Made by a program: the position numbers and the translations under genes
Assembly (NCBI GenBank): GCA_019232795.1
Contig: JAFANH010000091.1
Coordinates: forward strand, 1-64,000
Origin: Burkholderiaceae bacterium
GTDB lineage: Bacteria; Pseudomonadota; Gammaproteobacteria; Burkholderiales; Burkholderiaceae_D
DNA: 64,000 bases
Direction of reading: 5' to 3'
Shown: piece after piece, positions 54,283-63,891 of the stretch
How positions within the stretch are numbered: position 1 is the first letter of the stretch
How the letters are laid out: each line of letters begins with the position of its first letter
Notes under the pieces: generated by a model
Databases searched by the model: none
Told to the model about the DNA's origin: nothing
Seen by the model: only the letters and a program-made list of their open reading frames with translations

Positions 54283-57200
54283 TCAAGACGCTTGGAGCAA
54301 TCCTGGAATTTCGTTGCTGAGTAGCGCGATCTGTCCGGTCAGCGCATCGCGAGCGGATTCCGGCGAGTATGCGAACTCGCCTTCCACTCCGGCCGAGGCA
54401 AGTGCGATGCGTGCGGGGATCGAGGCTTCTTCGCCGCTGTCGGGATGGGCCAGAACCAGGTTGGCCAGTTGTAACGCGCGTTCGCCGTCGTGCTGGGTAG
54501 CAGCCAGTTGCGCGTAGGCGGCGATAACGAGTAATTGACGGCGCGTCGATTTGCAGGCGAGCGCGCATGCCAAGGCTTTTGTCAGCGCTGCGCGGGCGCG
54601 CGACACGTCGCCGTTGGCGAGCCAGGCTTGCGCGGTGAACACCTGGTTGATGGCTTCCCAATCGTGGGAGCCTGCTTCATGCAGGATTTGCTGCGCTTCT
54701 GCCAGTTTTTGATGTGCTGCCGTATCGTGGCCCAGCGCGATTTCTACTGCGCCCAGATTGGTCAGACTCCAGGCGTAGTTGAGGCGGTTACGATTTTGCT
54801 GCGCAACCGAGACGGCGTTTTCCAGTGTCTTGACAGCGGCGTCGAGCTTGCAGTCGCGGAATTCGAGGATGCCGAAAAAATTCAGCGCAAGCGTGTGGCG
54901 GCGCGCGTCGCCTTGCTCTTCGAACATGCGCAGGCAGAGTGTCAGGATTTCGCGGGCCTTGGCCTGTTCGCCGCGTTCCAGAAAGACGCCACCCAAGGTC
55001 AACAGACATAGCGCATGCTCACCAGGCAAGCCGGCCTCGCGCGCTACATCCAGGGCTTGTTGCCCCAATTCGAGTGCTTGCGTATGGCGTCCGCCGCGGA
55101 AGTGTGCTGCCGCGAGCCAGGCGCGGCACAGCGCGGCAACCGCGGGCAGCTTGTTGCGGGTGGCGGCTTCGAGTCCGGTTTCGAAGGCCTGGGCCGATTG
55201 CCCGGGTTGCCCCAACCAGAACAGCAGCTTTCCCATTGCGGCGGTGGCGGCGGCAAAATGAGGCAGGGTAGGGGCGCCGCTTTGCTGCAAGGCCAACTGC
55301 GTCCAGCGCGAGCCCTCCAGGATGAGGCCGCGGCCTATCCAGAAGTTGGCCAGGTCGGCGACCATGCACATGGCTTGATCCTGCCTGTTGCCATCGATGG
55401 CGGCGGCAAGCGCAGCGCGCAAGTTGTCGAGTTCCGCCGTCAGCCGTTCAAACCAGAACACCTCGCCGTTGCGGTGCCAATGAGTCGCCGCTTGCTGCAC
55501 CAGTGCGAGATAGTAGTCGCCGTGCGCCTGTTGCAATGCGGCGGCGCGTTCCGGATGCGCGGCAAGCTCGCGCAACGCGTATTGCCGCAGCAACTCCAGC
55601 ATGTCGTAGCGGCCGCTGCGGTTACGCACCAAAAAGGATTTGGTCACCAGCGCAGAGAGGAAGAAAGGAGAGATGCCGGCCACCTGTTGTGCGGCTGTCT
55701 GCTCGAAGCCGCCGCGGAAAACGGCCAATGCGCTGGCGCCGCATCGTTCATGTTCGCTCAATTGTGCCCAGAAATAATTGATGACCGACAAGGCATTGGC
55801 CTGCTCCGGATCCTTTTCCAGCTTGTCGGCAATTTCGGCACAGTCAAAGACGTTGACCCAAGCGGCGGCCAGCTTGATGGCCAGCGGCATGCCGTCCACG
55901 GCCTTGCAGATGCGCGATATGTCGATGCGGCTGTCCGAAGCCACGACAAAGTCGGCTTGTATCTTGTGTGCATACTGGACAAACAGTATCTCGGCGCTGT
56001 TGAAAGCCTGTTCGGGCAGATAGGTGCTTTCGGCGTCCGCGGTAGGCAGGCCCGTGATGCGCAGCGCACGTTCGCTGGGCAAATGCAGGGGCTCGCGGGA
56101 CGTGATCAGTAGACGCAGGTTGGGCGAGGCATGCAGCAAGTCGTCGACCAGGCTCAGATCGTGCGTCATGTGGTCGAAACTGTCGAGTACGATCAGCATC
56201 TGCCCACGGCTGCAGAAATTGAGCAGCAATTGGCGCGGATTCGTCCCGTCCTGCAGACGCAGATTGAAAGCTTGCAGAATGGCGGGAAGCATGAGATCGC
56301 TGGATTCGACGGCCGCCAATGGCACAAAATAGACGCCGTCGGCAAATTGATCGTGCGTTTCGCTCGCGGCTTGCAGCGCCAGGCGCGTCTTTCCCATGCC
56401 GCCCGCGGCAACCAGAGTAAGCAGGCCTCCGCTTTGCAGGCGCTGCTTGACCAGATTCAATTCCGTTTCGCGGCCGACGAATTCTTCGCCGACAGACAGC
56501 CACGGCCGCACTCTGGCATCCTGGCGCGGGGCCTTGGCGTGAAGGGCTGCTGCCCAGGCATCGTGAATGTTCCATCCCTGCGCACTGCGTACCAGCAGCG
56601 CCATGTCGCGCATGCTTTGCAGCGTGCGCTGCATGACGCCGGGCGCACCTTGGGTGAGGGCATGGAATTCACTGACGAACTGGTCCGGCGCTTCCCACCG
56701 CAATATGCCGCGCAGCCACAGGCGCGTGCCGACCTTGCTGAGCGGATCGAGCGAAATTTCCGCGTCGATGCCGCAATCGAGAAATTGCGTGAGCGGACCG
56801 TCGGAACTGGCCAGTACGCCAACCTGGACGATGTCGGGACTGGCAATCACCGCGCGCAGCAGCGCGAGCGTGCTGTGGTCGATCAGTTCCGCACCGTCGA
56901 TCAATAAAATCAAGCCGGCCGCCGCACGCTCATGCAACAGGCGCGCCAGGGTCTCGACGAAATGCGGTTCACCTTGCAGGGGATGCGGCAGTTCGGCCCA
57001 TAGGCTGCCGGCCTGGCGTGCGTCGAGTACGGCCGCATACATGCGATAGGCATATCCGGGGCGCCCCTGCAGACTAAGCACGCCGTAACCCATCAAGGCC
57101 GCGTAGCGCCCGGCTTCGGCGATCATGCGGCTGCGTCCGCAGCCGGCTTCGCCGCCGATGCGCAGGCGGGCGCGCTTGCGTGCCGGCAGCGATTCGATGA

Positions 57201-57795
57201 AGCTGCGAATCGCCGCCAGCGTGGTTTCCCGTTCGAGCAGGCGGGTGACGCCCTGAAATTGTTCCGAGAACACGGCATGCATATCCGGTTCTTCGCGATC
57301 GCTGGTCTGCAGCTGGTTGCGGCCCTGGCGCTTGGAAAGGTAGAGCCGCGCATCGGCACATTCGAATAGCTTTTCCGGAGTGCCGTCAGTTTCCTCGATG
57401 GCGGCGGCGCCGATCGATAAGGTCATCTTCAGCGGCGGCTTGCCTTCGAACGGCTCGTCGCGCACGACATTGAGCAGACGCTCGATCAGCACCTGGGCCT
57501 GATCGAGATTGGCGTCCTGCAGCACCAGCACGAATTCGTCACCGCCATAGCGGAACAGCTTGTCGCCGGTGCGCAGCGTGCGCTGGATGCGCATGGCGAT
57601 CTCGCACAGGATCTGGTCGCCGCGGGCATGGCCGAAGGCGTCGTTGACGCTCTTGAAGTGATCAACATCGACGATGGCCAGGGTCAGGGGGACGCCGGCC
57701 AGATGCGCTTGCGGCATGGCGTGATTGAGCCATTCCGCCAGTGCGGTGCGGTTCAATGCACCGGTCAGGATGTCGCGGTGAGTATTTTCGTTCAT
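54283..57795 (-). CDS. Diguanylate cyclase (GGDEF)-STAND ATPase-TPR fusion protein
   Basis: A 1170-residue multidomain protein. Residues about 5-165 form a GGDEF domain with GGDEF at 84-88 and an RxxD inhibitory site (RTGD, 75-78), so it should make and be inhibited by cyclic di-GMP. A first P-loop-like module has degenerate GGEAGCGRSR (214-223, Arg for Lys) and LLIDGAE. A second, intact STAND/NB-ARC module has AGGMGKTR (464-471), MLIVLDSFDHM and GMPLAIKLAAAW. From about 750 on, TPR-like helical repeats extend to the end. No DNA-binding domain is seen. No clear ribosome-binding site precedes the ATG. Confidence 0.88.
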   Translation of the reverse strand: MNENTHRDILTGALNRTALAEWLNHAMPQAHLAGVPLTLAIVDVDHFKSVNDAFGHARGDQILCEIAMRIQRTLRTGDKLFRYGGDEFVLVLQDANLDQAQVLIERLLNVVRDEPFEGKPPLKMTLSIGAAAIEETDGTPEKLFECADARLYLSKRQGRNQLQTSDREEPDMHAVFSEQFQGVTRLLERETTLAAIRSFIESLPARKRARLRIGGEAGCGRSRMIAEAGRYAALMGYGVLSLQGRPGYAYRMYAAVLDARQAGSLWAELPHPLQGEPHFVETLARLLHERAAAGLILLIDGAELIDHSTLALLRAVIASPDIVQVGVLASSDGPLTQFLDCGIDAEISLDPLSKVGTRLWLRGILRWEAPDQFVSEFHALTQGAPGVMQRTLQSMRDMALLVRSAQGWNIHDAWAAALHAKAPRQDARVRPWLSVGEEFVGRETELNLVKQRLQSGGLLTLVAAGGMGKTRLALQAASETHDQFADGVYFVPLAAVESSDLMLPAILQAFNLRLQDGTNPRQLLLNFCSRGQMLIVLDSFDHMTHDLSLVDDLLHASPNLRLLITSREPLHLPSERALRITGLPTADAESTYLPEQAFNSAEILFVQYAHKIQADFVVASDSRIDISRICKAVDGMPLAIKLAAAWVNVFDCAEIADKLEKDPEQANALSVINYFWAQLSEHERCGASALAVFRGGFEQTAAQQVAGISPFFLSALVTKSFLVRNRSGRYDMLELLRQYALRELAAHPERAAALQQAHGDYYLALVQQAATHWHRNGEVFWFERLTAELDNLRAALAAAIDGNRQDQAMCMVADLANFWIGRGLILEGSRWTQLALQQSGAPTLPHFAAATAAMGKLLFWLGQPGQSAQAFETGLEAATRNKLPAVAALCRAWLAAAHFRGGRHTQALELGQQALDVAREAGLPGEHALCLLTLGGVFLERGEQAKAREILTLCLRMFEEQGDARRHTLALNFFGILEFRDCKLDAAVKTLENAVSVAQQNRNRLNYAWSLTNLGAVEIALGHDTAAHQKLAEAQQILHEAGSHDWEAINQVFTAQAWLANGDVSRARAALTKALACALACKSTRRQLLVIAAYAQLAATQHDGERALQLANLVLAHPDSGEEASIPARIALASAGVEGEFAYSPESARDALTGQIALLSNEIPGLLQAS

Positions 57796-57939
57796 GGCGG
57801 AGGTAAAGCTTGCCGAGCCCTTGTTTGTAACCTGTGGCTGCGCGGCCGCACTCAGCTTCGTCTGGTGTATCCGGTTAGTGTACCCGGACTGCCCGGAGTT
57901 GCAGCGGCTTTATCGCCAACTGCACATATGGCTTCTCCC

Positions 57940-59748
57940 CTACTGTGGCTTATTTCTGTTGCAATCGATGCAAACTTGTCCACTGACTGGATCGAGGATC
58001 AAGACGCCGGCCTTACGTTTTCCTGAAAAATCGAGCATGTTGTTCAGAGGGCCGGCCAGTGCATCGAAAGAGCCTGACAATCTTTGCCCCGATAGCCAGT
58101 TGTCTTCGATGAAACGCAGAATCGAGGTTTGATCGGTCAGCGTGTGGTCGACATGGTTGGGCTTGGCGTAGGGAGAGATGGCCAGCAGGGGCATGCGCGG
58201 GCCGTAGCCGCAGCGTCCCTGCACGGGAACCTTGCCATCCGGGCCCGGCAAGGCTGTTTCGCGTACCGGCCGACCTTGCTGCAGGCCCGACTTGCATATG
58301 CCGCGGCCATTCAGAAAATCCCCTAATCCGGTGACCTTGACGCCGTTGCTGACGAAGCTGGCGCCAGGCTGCATGCTCGACGGATTGACGATGGGACTCA
58401 TCTGATGGTCATACCAGCCGTCCGAATCGTCGTAGGCAATCAATACCAGCGTGTGCTGCCACTCCGCGCGCTGTTGCAGGAAATTGAGCGTGCGGACGAT
58501 GAATTCCTGTTCGTCGAGCGGATTCGAATAACCGGCATGGCCGTCCTGGTAACCGGGTGCCTTGAGAAAGCTGACGGCGGGATAGTTGCCGGCCGCGATG
58601 GCGTCGAAGAAATCGTGCAAGTCGTACTGATGGTTGGCCGGGTCGCGCGTCTTCCCGTCGGCTTCATAAGTGCGGCCGATTGCGCCGACGGCGCTTGGGC
58701 GTGCATGCGTCGGATTGGCGGTCGACGCATAGTACTGGAAGGGTTGGTGGTGCGGGATGTAGTCCAGCTTGTATTGTCCGGTGATCGCGGAACGCGAGCC
58801 GCGCTGGCAGTCGCTGCTGCCATCTGCATCGACGACACTGCGATCGAAGCCGCCGGAGAAGAATCCCCAGCTGACGCCGGCTGCGTTGAGCAGGTCGCCG
58901 ATATTCTTGCCTTGCATGCTGACGGCGTCGCGTTTCGAACAGATGTCGCCGAGCGGCTGCGGATCGCCGGTCATCGTGATGCCGCCATTGCCGTCGCTGG
59001 AAATCTCGCCGTCCAGATTGCTGCCATTTTTTGCGGGAGCGGCATTGGTGGCCAGCACGCCGTTGGTTTGTCCGGCGATCAGGTTGAGGGCGCCTACCGT
59101 GGAGGGGCCGAAGGTGGTACCGAACGAGTTGTCGTTCATGGCGAAGTGTTGTGCGTAATTCCACAGCGCGGTGATGGTATTGCCGTCGTAGTATCCCATC
59201 ACGAGGCCGACGGTGTTAAGGGGTGCGACCTGGTTGGCCGACACCATCGTGTCGCCGATGCCCACCGATTTCGGGAACAGGTCCATGGCGCCTTCATTGA
59301 AAGCTTGCTGTTCGGCGTCATACTCGTGATTCTGGTCGGCCGTTGCGGCTTGGCTGCGATCCAGGCGGAATGGATTGATGGCGTTGCCACCGTTGGCGGC
59401 GTTGAACCGTGTGGGATTGCCGGTTAACAGCTTTACGTTTTTGAACGGCGCAAAACCGTGGGCGACGTCGAGCGGCGTCGCCAGCGTATTGACCGGCGGC
59501 GTGTCGCGGCGTGGCTGGAATGCCGGTTCGCCAGGCAAATTGGCCGCGCGAGGATAGGTGCCGAAATAGTGATCGAAGGAGACGTTTTCCTGAAAGATCA
59601 CTACCAGATGGCGGATCGGGGTAGCGGCTTTGGGCTCTGTCGCCGTTTCTGCCGCATTCACCACGGCAGGACCGGCATATGCGGCCCAACTGAAGGATGC
59701 AATCAGGCTTGCTGTTGCGATTGCCGATCGAGTCTTTTGCAGTTTCAT
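57940..59748 (-). CDS. Secreted phosphoesterase-family protein (phospholipase C/acid phosphatase)
   Basis: A 602-residue exported protein (signal about residues 7-25, ending AYA). The metal-binding motif VVIFQENVSFDHYFGTYP at the mature start, NDNSFGTTFGPSTVGALNL, and ILIAYDDSDGWYDHQMSP are typical of PF04185 proteins (phospholipase C, AcpA). They hydrolyse phospholipids or phosphomonoesters in the periplasm or outside. The signal lacks a twin-arginine pair, unlike many phospholipases C of this family. Confidence 0.88.
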   Translation of the reverse strand: MKLQKTRSAIATASLIASFSWAAYAGPAVVNAAETATEPKAATPIRHLVVIFQENVSFDHYFGTYPRAANLPGEPAFQPRRDTPPVNTLATPLDVAHGFAPFKNVKLLTGNPTRFNAANGGNAINPFRLDRSQAATADQNHEYDAEQQAFNEGAMDLFPKSVGIGDTMVSANQVAPLNTVGLVMGYYDGNTITALWNYAQHFAMNDNSFGTTFGPSTVGALNLIAGQTNGVLATNAAPAKNGSNLDGEISSDGNGGITMTGDPQPLGDICSKRDAVSMQGKNIGDLLNAAGVSWGFFSGGFDRSVVDADGSSDCQRGSRSAITGQYKLDYIPHHQPFQYYASTANPTHARPSAVGAIGRTYEADGKTRDPANHQYDLHDFFDAIAAGNYPAVSFLKAPGYQDGHAGYSNPLDEQEFIVRTLNFLQQRAEWQHTLVLIAYDDSDGWYDHQMSPIVNPSSMQPGASFVSNGVKVTGLGDFLNGRGICKSGLQQGRPVRETALPGPDGKVPVQGRCGYGPRMPLLAISPYAKPNHVDHTLTDQTSILRFIEDNWLSGQRLSGSFDALAGPLNNMLDFSGKRKAGVLILDPVSGQVCIDCNRNKPQ

Positions 59749-59801
59749 GGGTGGATCCTACAAATGATGCTGCCGGTTGGTTGCCTGCGACGGCGAAAGC
59801 T

Positions 59802-61514
59802 TTAGCGCAGGCGCTGGTACAGCCGGAAGCGCTCGTCGCGATCTGCCGGACGACGGCCTTCCCAGATCAATTGCCATTGTTTAACGGCATTGCGGACACG
59901 GGCTGCTTCTTCCTTGTTATGGCTGTTTTCCTGCAGCAGCAGATAGTCGCATTGCGCGTCGCTGTCCTGTGCAAATCGAATTTTTCCGAAGTAGGCGAAC
60001 GAGGCCAACTGGTCCGGGCCGACGTCGGTATCGACGCAATGTGATTCCGTTGGCAGCCTGGCGGCGATCTCGGTCGCCACGCCGGCGTAGCTGCGCGCAT
60101 AGTTGAAGGCCGGCAGCCACAAAGTCATCAGCAACAGCCAGCACAGGATGCCGCCGCCGGAAGACAGCACAACGGCACGCCACAATACGGAAGGCCGGCG
60201 CGAGATGCGCCAATGCACGAGCGCGATCCAGCCGGCCGTGGCGAAGAATGCGATCAGGAAGGGAAGGGCATGGAATTCCGGCTTGAAGCCGGGCAGCAGC
60301 TTGAGCACCTTTTGCGCCGGCAACGGCCAGCCGGTCTGCAGCGAGACCCAGTACATCCAGATGCCGAACGCAAACATGGTCAGGGTCATCACCGAGAACC
60401 AGTCAACCGCGTTGATGGCACCGCGCTTCATGGTCGGCAAGCCGAACGCCGCTAGGATGGCCAGCGGCGGCAGCAAAGGCATCAGGACGCCTACCTCGGA
60501 AACGGGATTGAGCAGGCCCAAGGCGAGCAGGGTCCCGAAGAAAGCCAGCGGCAAGGCAATGTGCAGAGCCTTGAACTGTTTGCGCCAGGCGTACACGGCC
60601 CAGCCGGCAAAGGGCCAGGATGGCCACGTAAACCAGATGCCGTTTTTCAGCAGGTACCTTAGGGATTCCCACGAAGGCCAGGACAATTGGGCGGCATTCC
60701 ACGACAGCCAGTCGGCCAAAGGCGAGCGCAGGCTGTCGGGGGCTGCGTGCAAAACCAACAGCCAGGCACCGACCGGCGCCAACGCCAAGGGCAGGCTCTG
60801 TGTCAGCAATCGCAGCAGGCTGGCGCGATCGCGCAGGGCCGCGAGACCAACCAAGCCTAGCCAGAGTCCAACCGGCACCACCCAGCCGCGCGCCAGCACC
60901 AGCAGGCCGAGTGTCAGGCCGAGCTTGAGTGCCGCGCGGCCCGAGCCGGAGTCGAACAGACGTACTGCTTCGCAAATCGCGTAGGCAACCAGCGCGACCT
61001 GCAAGGCTTTGGCGCTGGTGGCGTGGATGGGATAGAGCAGGCCGAGGCTGCCCAGGAAAATCAGGAGTGCGCCGTCGGCCAGCGTGCGCCCATAGTCTTT
61101 CGGCTCCGGCTGGCCACCGAATGCCAGTCGCAACGGTTGCGCTTCGGCGCGCTGGCCGAGCAGGTTGGCCGCATGCCATACCGAGAGCGAGCCGAGCAGG
61201 AAAAACAGGATGCTGGCGACGCCGGCCGCCAGGGGATCGCCGAGCAGCCAGCCGAACAGGCGTATGCAGAGCGCACCAAGCCAAAACGCCAGCGGCCCTT
61301 CGGCGCCGACATGCAGGCTGGCGATATGCGGCGACAGCCAGTCGCTCCAACCGCCATGCGCCATGGTCCACTCGATACCGAAGTTGGCGGCATCGATGTT
61401 TTTCCAGGGATCGCGCGCAACCAGGCCAGGCAGGATGTAGAACAGGCAAAGCGCGACCAGTCCCCAGCGCGGCAATGCGATCGTGGCGGAGGCGGGGAGG
61501 CGAACGGGCTTCAT
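59802..61514 (-). CDS. ArnT/PMT-like membrane glycosyltransferase
   Basis: A 570-residue inner-membrane protein with about twelve hydrophobic segments. The N-terminus LPGLVARDPWKNIDAANFGIEWTMAHGG is the glycosyltransferase-39/ArnT-like catalytic loop with an Asp-rich start, and the end is a small soluble domain (about 495-570). ArnT relatives transfer sugars from polyprenyl phosphate to lipid A or other acceptors. The acceptor is unknown. It lies 53 bases from the phosphoesterase gene on the same strand, possibly a pair. Confidence 0.8.
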   Translation of the reverse strand: MKPVRLPASATIALPRWGLVALCLFYILPGLVARDPWKNIDAANFGIEWTMAHGGWSDWLSPHIASLHVGAEGPLAFWLGALCIRLFGWLLGDPLAAGVASILFFLLGSLSVWHAANLLGQRAEAQPLRLAFGGQPEPKDYGRTLADGALLIFLGSLGLLYPIHATSAKALQVALVAYAICEAVRLFDSGSGRAALKLGLTLGLLVLARGWVVPVGLWLGLVGLAALRDRASLLRLLTQSLPLALAPVGAWLLVLHAAPDSLRSPLADWLSWNAAQLSWPSWESLRYLLKNGIWFTWPSWPFAGWAVYAWRKQFKALHIALPLAFFGTLLALGLLNPVSEVGVLMPLLPPLAILAAFGLPTMKRGAINAVDWFSVMTLTMFAFGIWMYWVSLQTGWPLPAQKVLKLLPGFKPEFHALPFLIAFFATAGWIALVHWRISRRPSVLWRAVVLSSGGGILCWLLLMTLWLPAFNYARSYAGVATEIAARLPTESHCVDTDVGPDQLASFAYFGKIRFAQDSDAQCDYLLLQENSHNKEEAARVRNAVKQWQLIWEGRRPADRDERFRLYQRLR

Positions 61515-61620
61515 GTGGGGCTGAGGGTTGGGATGTTTGTTGTTATTCGGTCCGGCGATATTGTGCCGTAAATAGTCCGCCCTTGTGGCGTCCTAAACGC
61601 AACAAACAGGACAGAAAGAA

Positions 61621-61649
61621 AAAAAGGCAGCCTGTTGGCTGCCTTTTTT
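61621..61649 (-). terminator. Rho-independent terminator of rpmE2
   Basis: A 12-bp stem (AAAAAGGCAGCC with GGCTGCCTTTTT) and a TGTT loop, flanked by A and T tracts; it functions on both strands in principle. It lies about 20 bases after the rpmE2 stop. Confidence 0.85.
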
Positions 61650-61667
61650 GTGTACATCGGTTTGCGA

Positions 61668-61937
61668 TTAGCCAGCAGAAACCGAAGTCTTGGAACCGCG
61701 TGTGCCGAACTTCTGGCGGAACTTTTCCACGCGACCGGCGGTGTCGACGATCTTGTGCTTGCCCGTGTAGAACGGGTGCGATTCGGACGAAACTTCGATC
61801 TTGACCAGCGGGTATTGCTTGCCTTCGAATTCGATCGTTTCGCGCGTTTGCACGGTCGAACGGGTGATGAATTTGAAGTCGCAGGACAGGTCGTGGAACA
61901 CGACTTCGCGGTAATCGGGGTGAATGCCTTGTTTCAT
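61668..61937 (-). CDS. rpmE2: 50S ribosomal protein L31 type B
   Basis: An 89-residue ribosomal protein. It begins [18 protein letters not shown] and lacks the zinc-binding cysteine pairs of type A L31, as is normal for type B. GGAAAAT precedes the ATG. The 16 extra residues of a longer frame were rejected because L31 does not extend that way. In many beta-proteobacteria it lies next to rho, as here. Confidence 0.96.
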   Translation of the reverse strand: MKQGIHPDYREVVFHDLSCDFKFITRSTVQTRETIEFEGKQYPLVKIEVSSESHPFYTGKHKIVDTAGRVEKFRQKFGTRGSKTSVSAG

Positions 61938-62128
61938 ATTTTCCTCGGATGGTTGGGTAGCCAATCGCCACTTCGCGGGCCGCACTGCTTCTTGGCCTGA
62001 TTGCCGATCACTTGCCTGGGTGGTAAAACGCAGAATTATATAATGAAATCAGTGGTTTGCGCAAATCCCGCGTTTTGGGTCCGGCCGATGACCAGGGCAC
62101 TCGGCCCAAGTGCAGCGGTTTTGCAGGG

Positions 62129-62380
62129 TCAAGACTTTTTGATTGCGCGCACGATGACAATCAGGATCACGGCGCCTATCGTCGCCGTAACGATGGAAGA
62201 AATCAAGCCGCCGCCGATGCCGAGATGCAGTATTCCTTCCAGCCAGCCGCCGATGAAGGCGCCAATGATGCCGACGACGATGTCGCCGATCAGGCCGAAG
62301 CCTCCGCCTTTAACCAGAATGCCTGCCAACCAGCCTGCGATGCCGCCGATGATCAACCACATGATGATGCCGTGAGTCAT
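62129..62380 (-). CDS. GlsB/YeaQ/YmgE family small membrane protein
   Basis: An 83-residue integral membrane protein with three hydrophobic, glycine-rich segments. The beginning, IIMWLIIGGIAGWLAGILVKGGGFG, and ILHLGIGGGL are family marks. Members are induced by stress; the mechanism is not known. GGGAGAAAAT lies just before the ATG. It has its own place between rpmE2 and rho. Confidence 0.93.
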   Translation of the reverse strand: MTHGIIMWLIIGGIAGWLAGILVKGGGFGLIGDIVVGIIGAFIGGWLEGILHLGIGGGLISSIVTATIGAVILIVIVRAIKKS

Positions 62381-62479
62381 ATTTTCTCCCTGGGGGATTG
62401 GTAAATTGCTATGACACTGCTGCTACACTCGGTTTCCCGGCGGGTAGCCTGGAAACCGGGGATTTGCTCACGACATGCT

Positions 62480-62500
62480 TGATTGACAATCGGTCAATCA
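62480..62500 (-). terminator. Hairpin after rho
   Basis: A perfect 8-bp stem (TGATTGAC/GTCAATCA, five-base loop) begins eight bases after the rho stop on the minus strand. It is not followed by a T tract. A second 8-bp stem (62430-62437 with 62451-62458) lies 22 bases further downstream. Confidence 0.45.
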
Positions 62501-62507
62501 GCGCAGA

Positions 62508-63776
62508 TCAGCCGCCGCTGCCACGCCGCATCATGTCGAAGAATTCGGCATTGCTCTTGGTCGCCTTGAGCTTGTCGAGCATGAATTCCATTGCCTCGAT
62601 CTCGTCCATGCCGTACAGCAGCTTGCGCAAGACCCAGATCTTTTGCAGCAGATCGGGCTTGATCAACAGCTCTTCGCGGCGCGTGCCGGACTTGTTCAAA
62701 TTGATAGCAGGGTAGACGCGTTTTTCAGCCAGACGGCGTTCCAGGTGCACTTCCATGTTGCCCGTGCCCTTGAATTCTTCGTAGATCACGTCGTCCATGC
62801 GGCTGCCGGTTTCGATCAGCGCGGTGGCGATGATGGTGAGCGAGCCGCCTTCTTCGATGTTGCGCGCGGCGCCGAAGAAGCGCTTGGGGCGTTGCAGCGC
62901 ATTGGCGTCGACACCACCGGTGAGCACCTTACCCGAGGCAGGAATCACGGTATTGTAGGCGCGCGCCAAGCGGGTGATCGAGTCCAGCAGGATCACTACG
63001 TCCTTTTTCATCTCGACCAGGCGCTTGGCCTTTTCCAGCACCATTTCCGCCACTTGTACGTGGCGCGTGGCCGGTTCGTCGAAGGTCGAAGCCACCACTT
63101 CGCCGCGCACCGAGCGCTGCATTTCCGTCACTTCTTCCGGGCGCTCGTCGATCAGCAGCACGATCATGGTCGTGTCCGGGTGATTGGTCGTGATGGCGTG
63201 CGCGATATGCTGCAGCATGATCGACTTGCCGGACTTCGGCGACGCCACCAGCAGGCCGCGCTGGCCCTTGCCGATCGGTGCGATCATGTCGATGATGCGG
63301 CCGGTGATATTCTCTTCGCCACGCATGTCGCGCTCGAGCGCCAGCGGCTTGTTCGGGTGCAGTGGCGTCAGGTTCTCGAACAGGATGCGGTGCTTGGATG
63401 CCTCCGGCGTTTCGCCGTTGACCTTGTCCACTTTAACCAATGCAAAATAGCGCTCGCCGTCTTTCGGCGTACGCACTTCGCCCTCGATCGAATCGCCGGT
63501 ATGCAGGTTGAAACGGCGGATTTGAGAAGGCGAGATGTAGATGTCGTCGGTCGACGCCATATAGCTGGCGTCGGGCGAGCGCAGGAAGCCGAAGCCGTCG
63601 GGCAGGACTTCAAGGGCGCCGTCGCCAAAGATCTGTTCGCCGGCTTTCGCGCGCTTCTTCAGAATGGCGAACATCAGTTCTTGTTTGCGCAGGCGCGCGG
63701 CGTTGTCGATTTCGAGGCTGATCGCCATCTCCAACAAAGCCGAAACGTGCAGCGCTTTGAGTTCGGATAAATGCAT
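62508..63776 (-). CDS. rho: Transcription termination factor Rho
   Basis: A 422-residue hexameric RNA helicase. The N-terminal RNA-binding part has [18 protein letters not shown] and the cold-shock-like [13 protein letters not shown]; the ATPase has the P-loop [31 protein letters not shown] as Walker B and the Q-loop/R-loop region [21 protein letters not shown]. Length is near the minimal form (E. coli Rho 419), with no inserted domain. Confidence 0.97.
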   Translation of the reverse strand: MHLSELKALHVSALLEMAISLEIDNAARLRKQELMFAILKKRAKAGEQIFGDGALEVLPDGFGFLRSPDASYMASTDDIYISPSQIRRFNLHTGDSIEGEVRTPKDGERYFALVKVDKVNGETPEASKHRILFENLTPLHPNKPLALERDMRGEENITGRIIDMIAPIGKGQRGLLVASPKSGKSIMLQHIAHAITTNHPDTTMIVLLIDERPEEVTEMQRSVRGEVVASTFDEPATRHVQVAEMVLEKAKRLVEMKKDVVILLDSITRLARAYNTVIPASGKVLTGGVDANALQRPKRFFGAARNIEEGGSLTIIATALIETGSRMDDVIYEEFKGTGNMEVHLERRLAEKRVYPAINLNKSGTRREELLIKPDLLQKIWVLRKLLYGMDEIEAMEFMLDKLKATKSNAEFFDMMRRGSGG

Positions 63777-63842
63777 GGTGTCGAGTGTCCCGGGACGGGA
63801 TTAATGGTGGGGGAGGGAAATGCGTGGGATGATGGTTAAGAA

Positions 63843-63882
63843 AACTGCGCAAAACTGCGGCGGTGCGAGCGCACCACCGCAG
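63843..63882 (-). terminator. Terminator of trxA
   Basis: On the minus strand CTGCGGTGGTGC pairs with GCACCGCCGCAG (one mismatch) round a four-base loop, ahead of TTTT. It is ten bases after the trxA stop. Confidence 0.7.
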
Positions 63883-63891
63883 CAGGTACTT

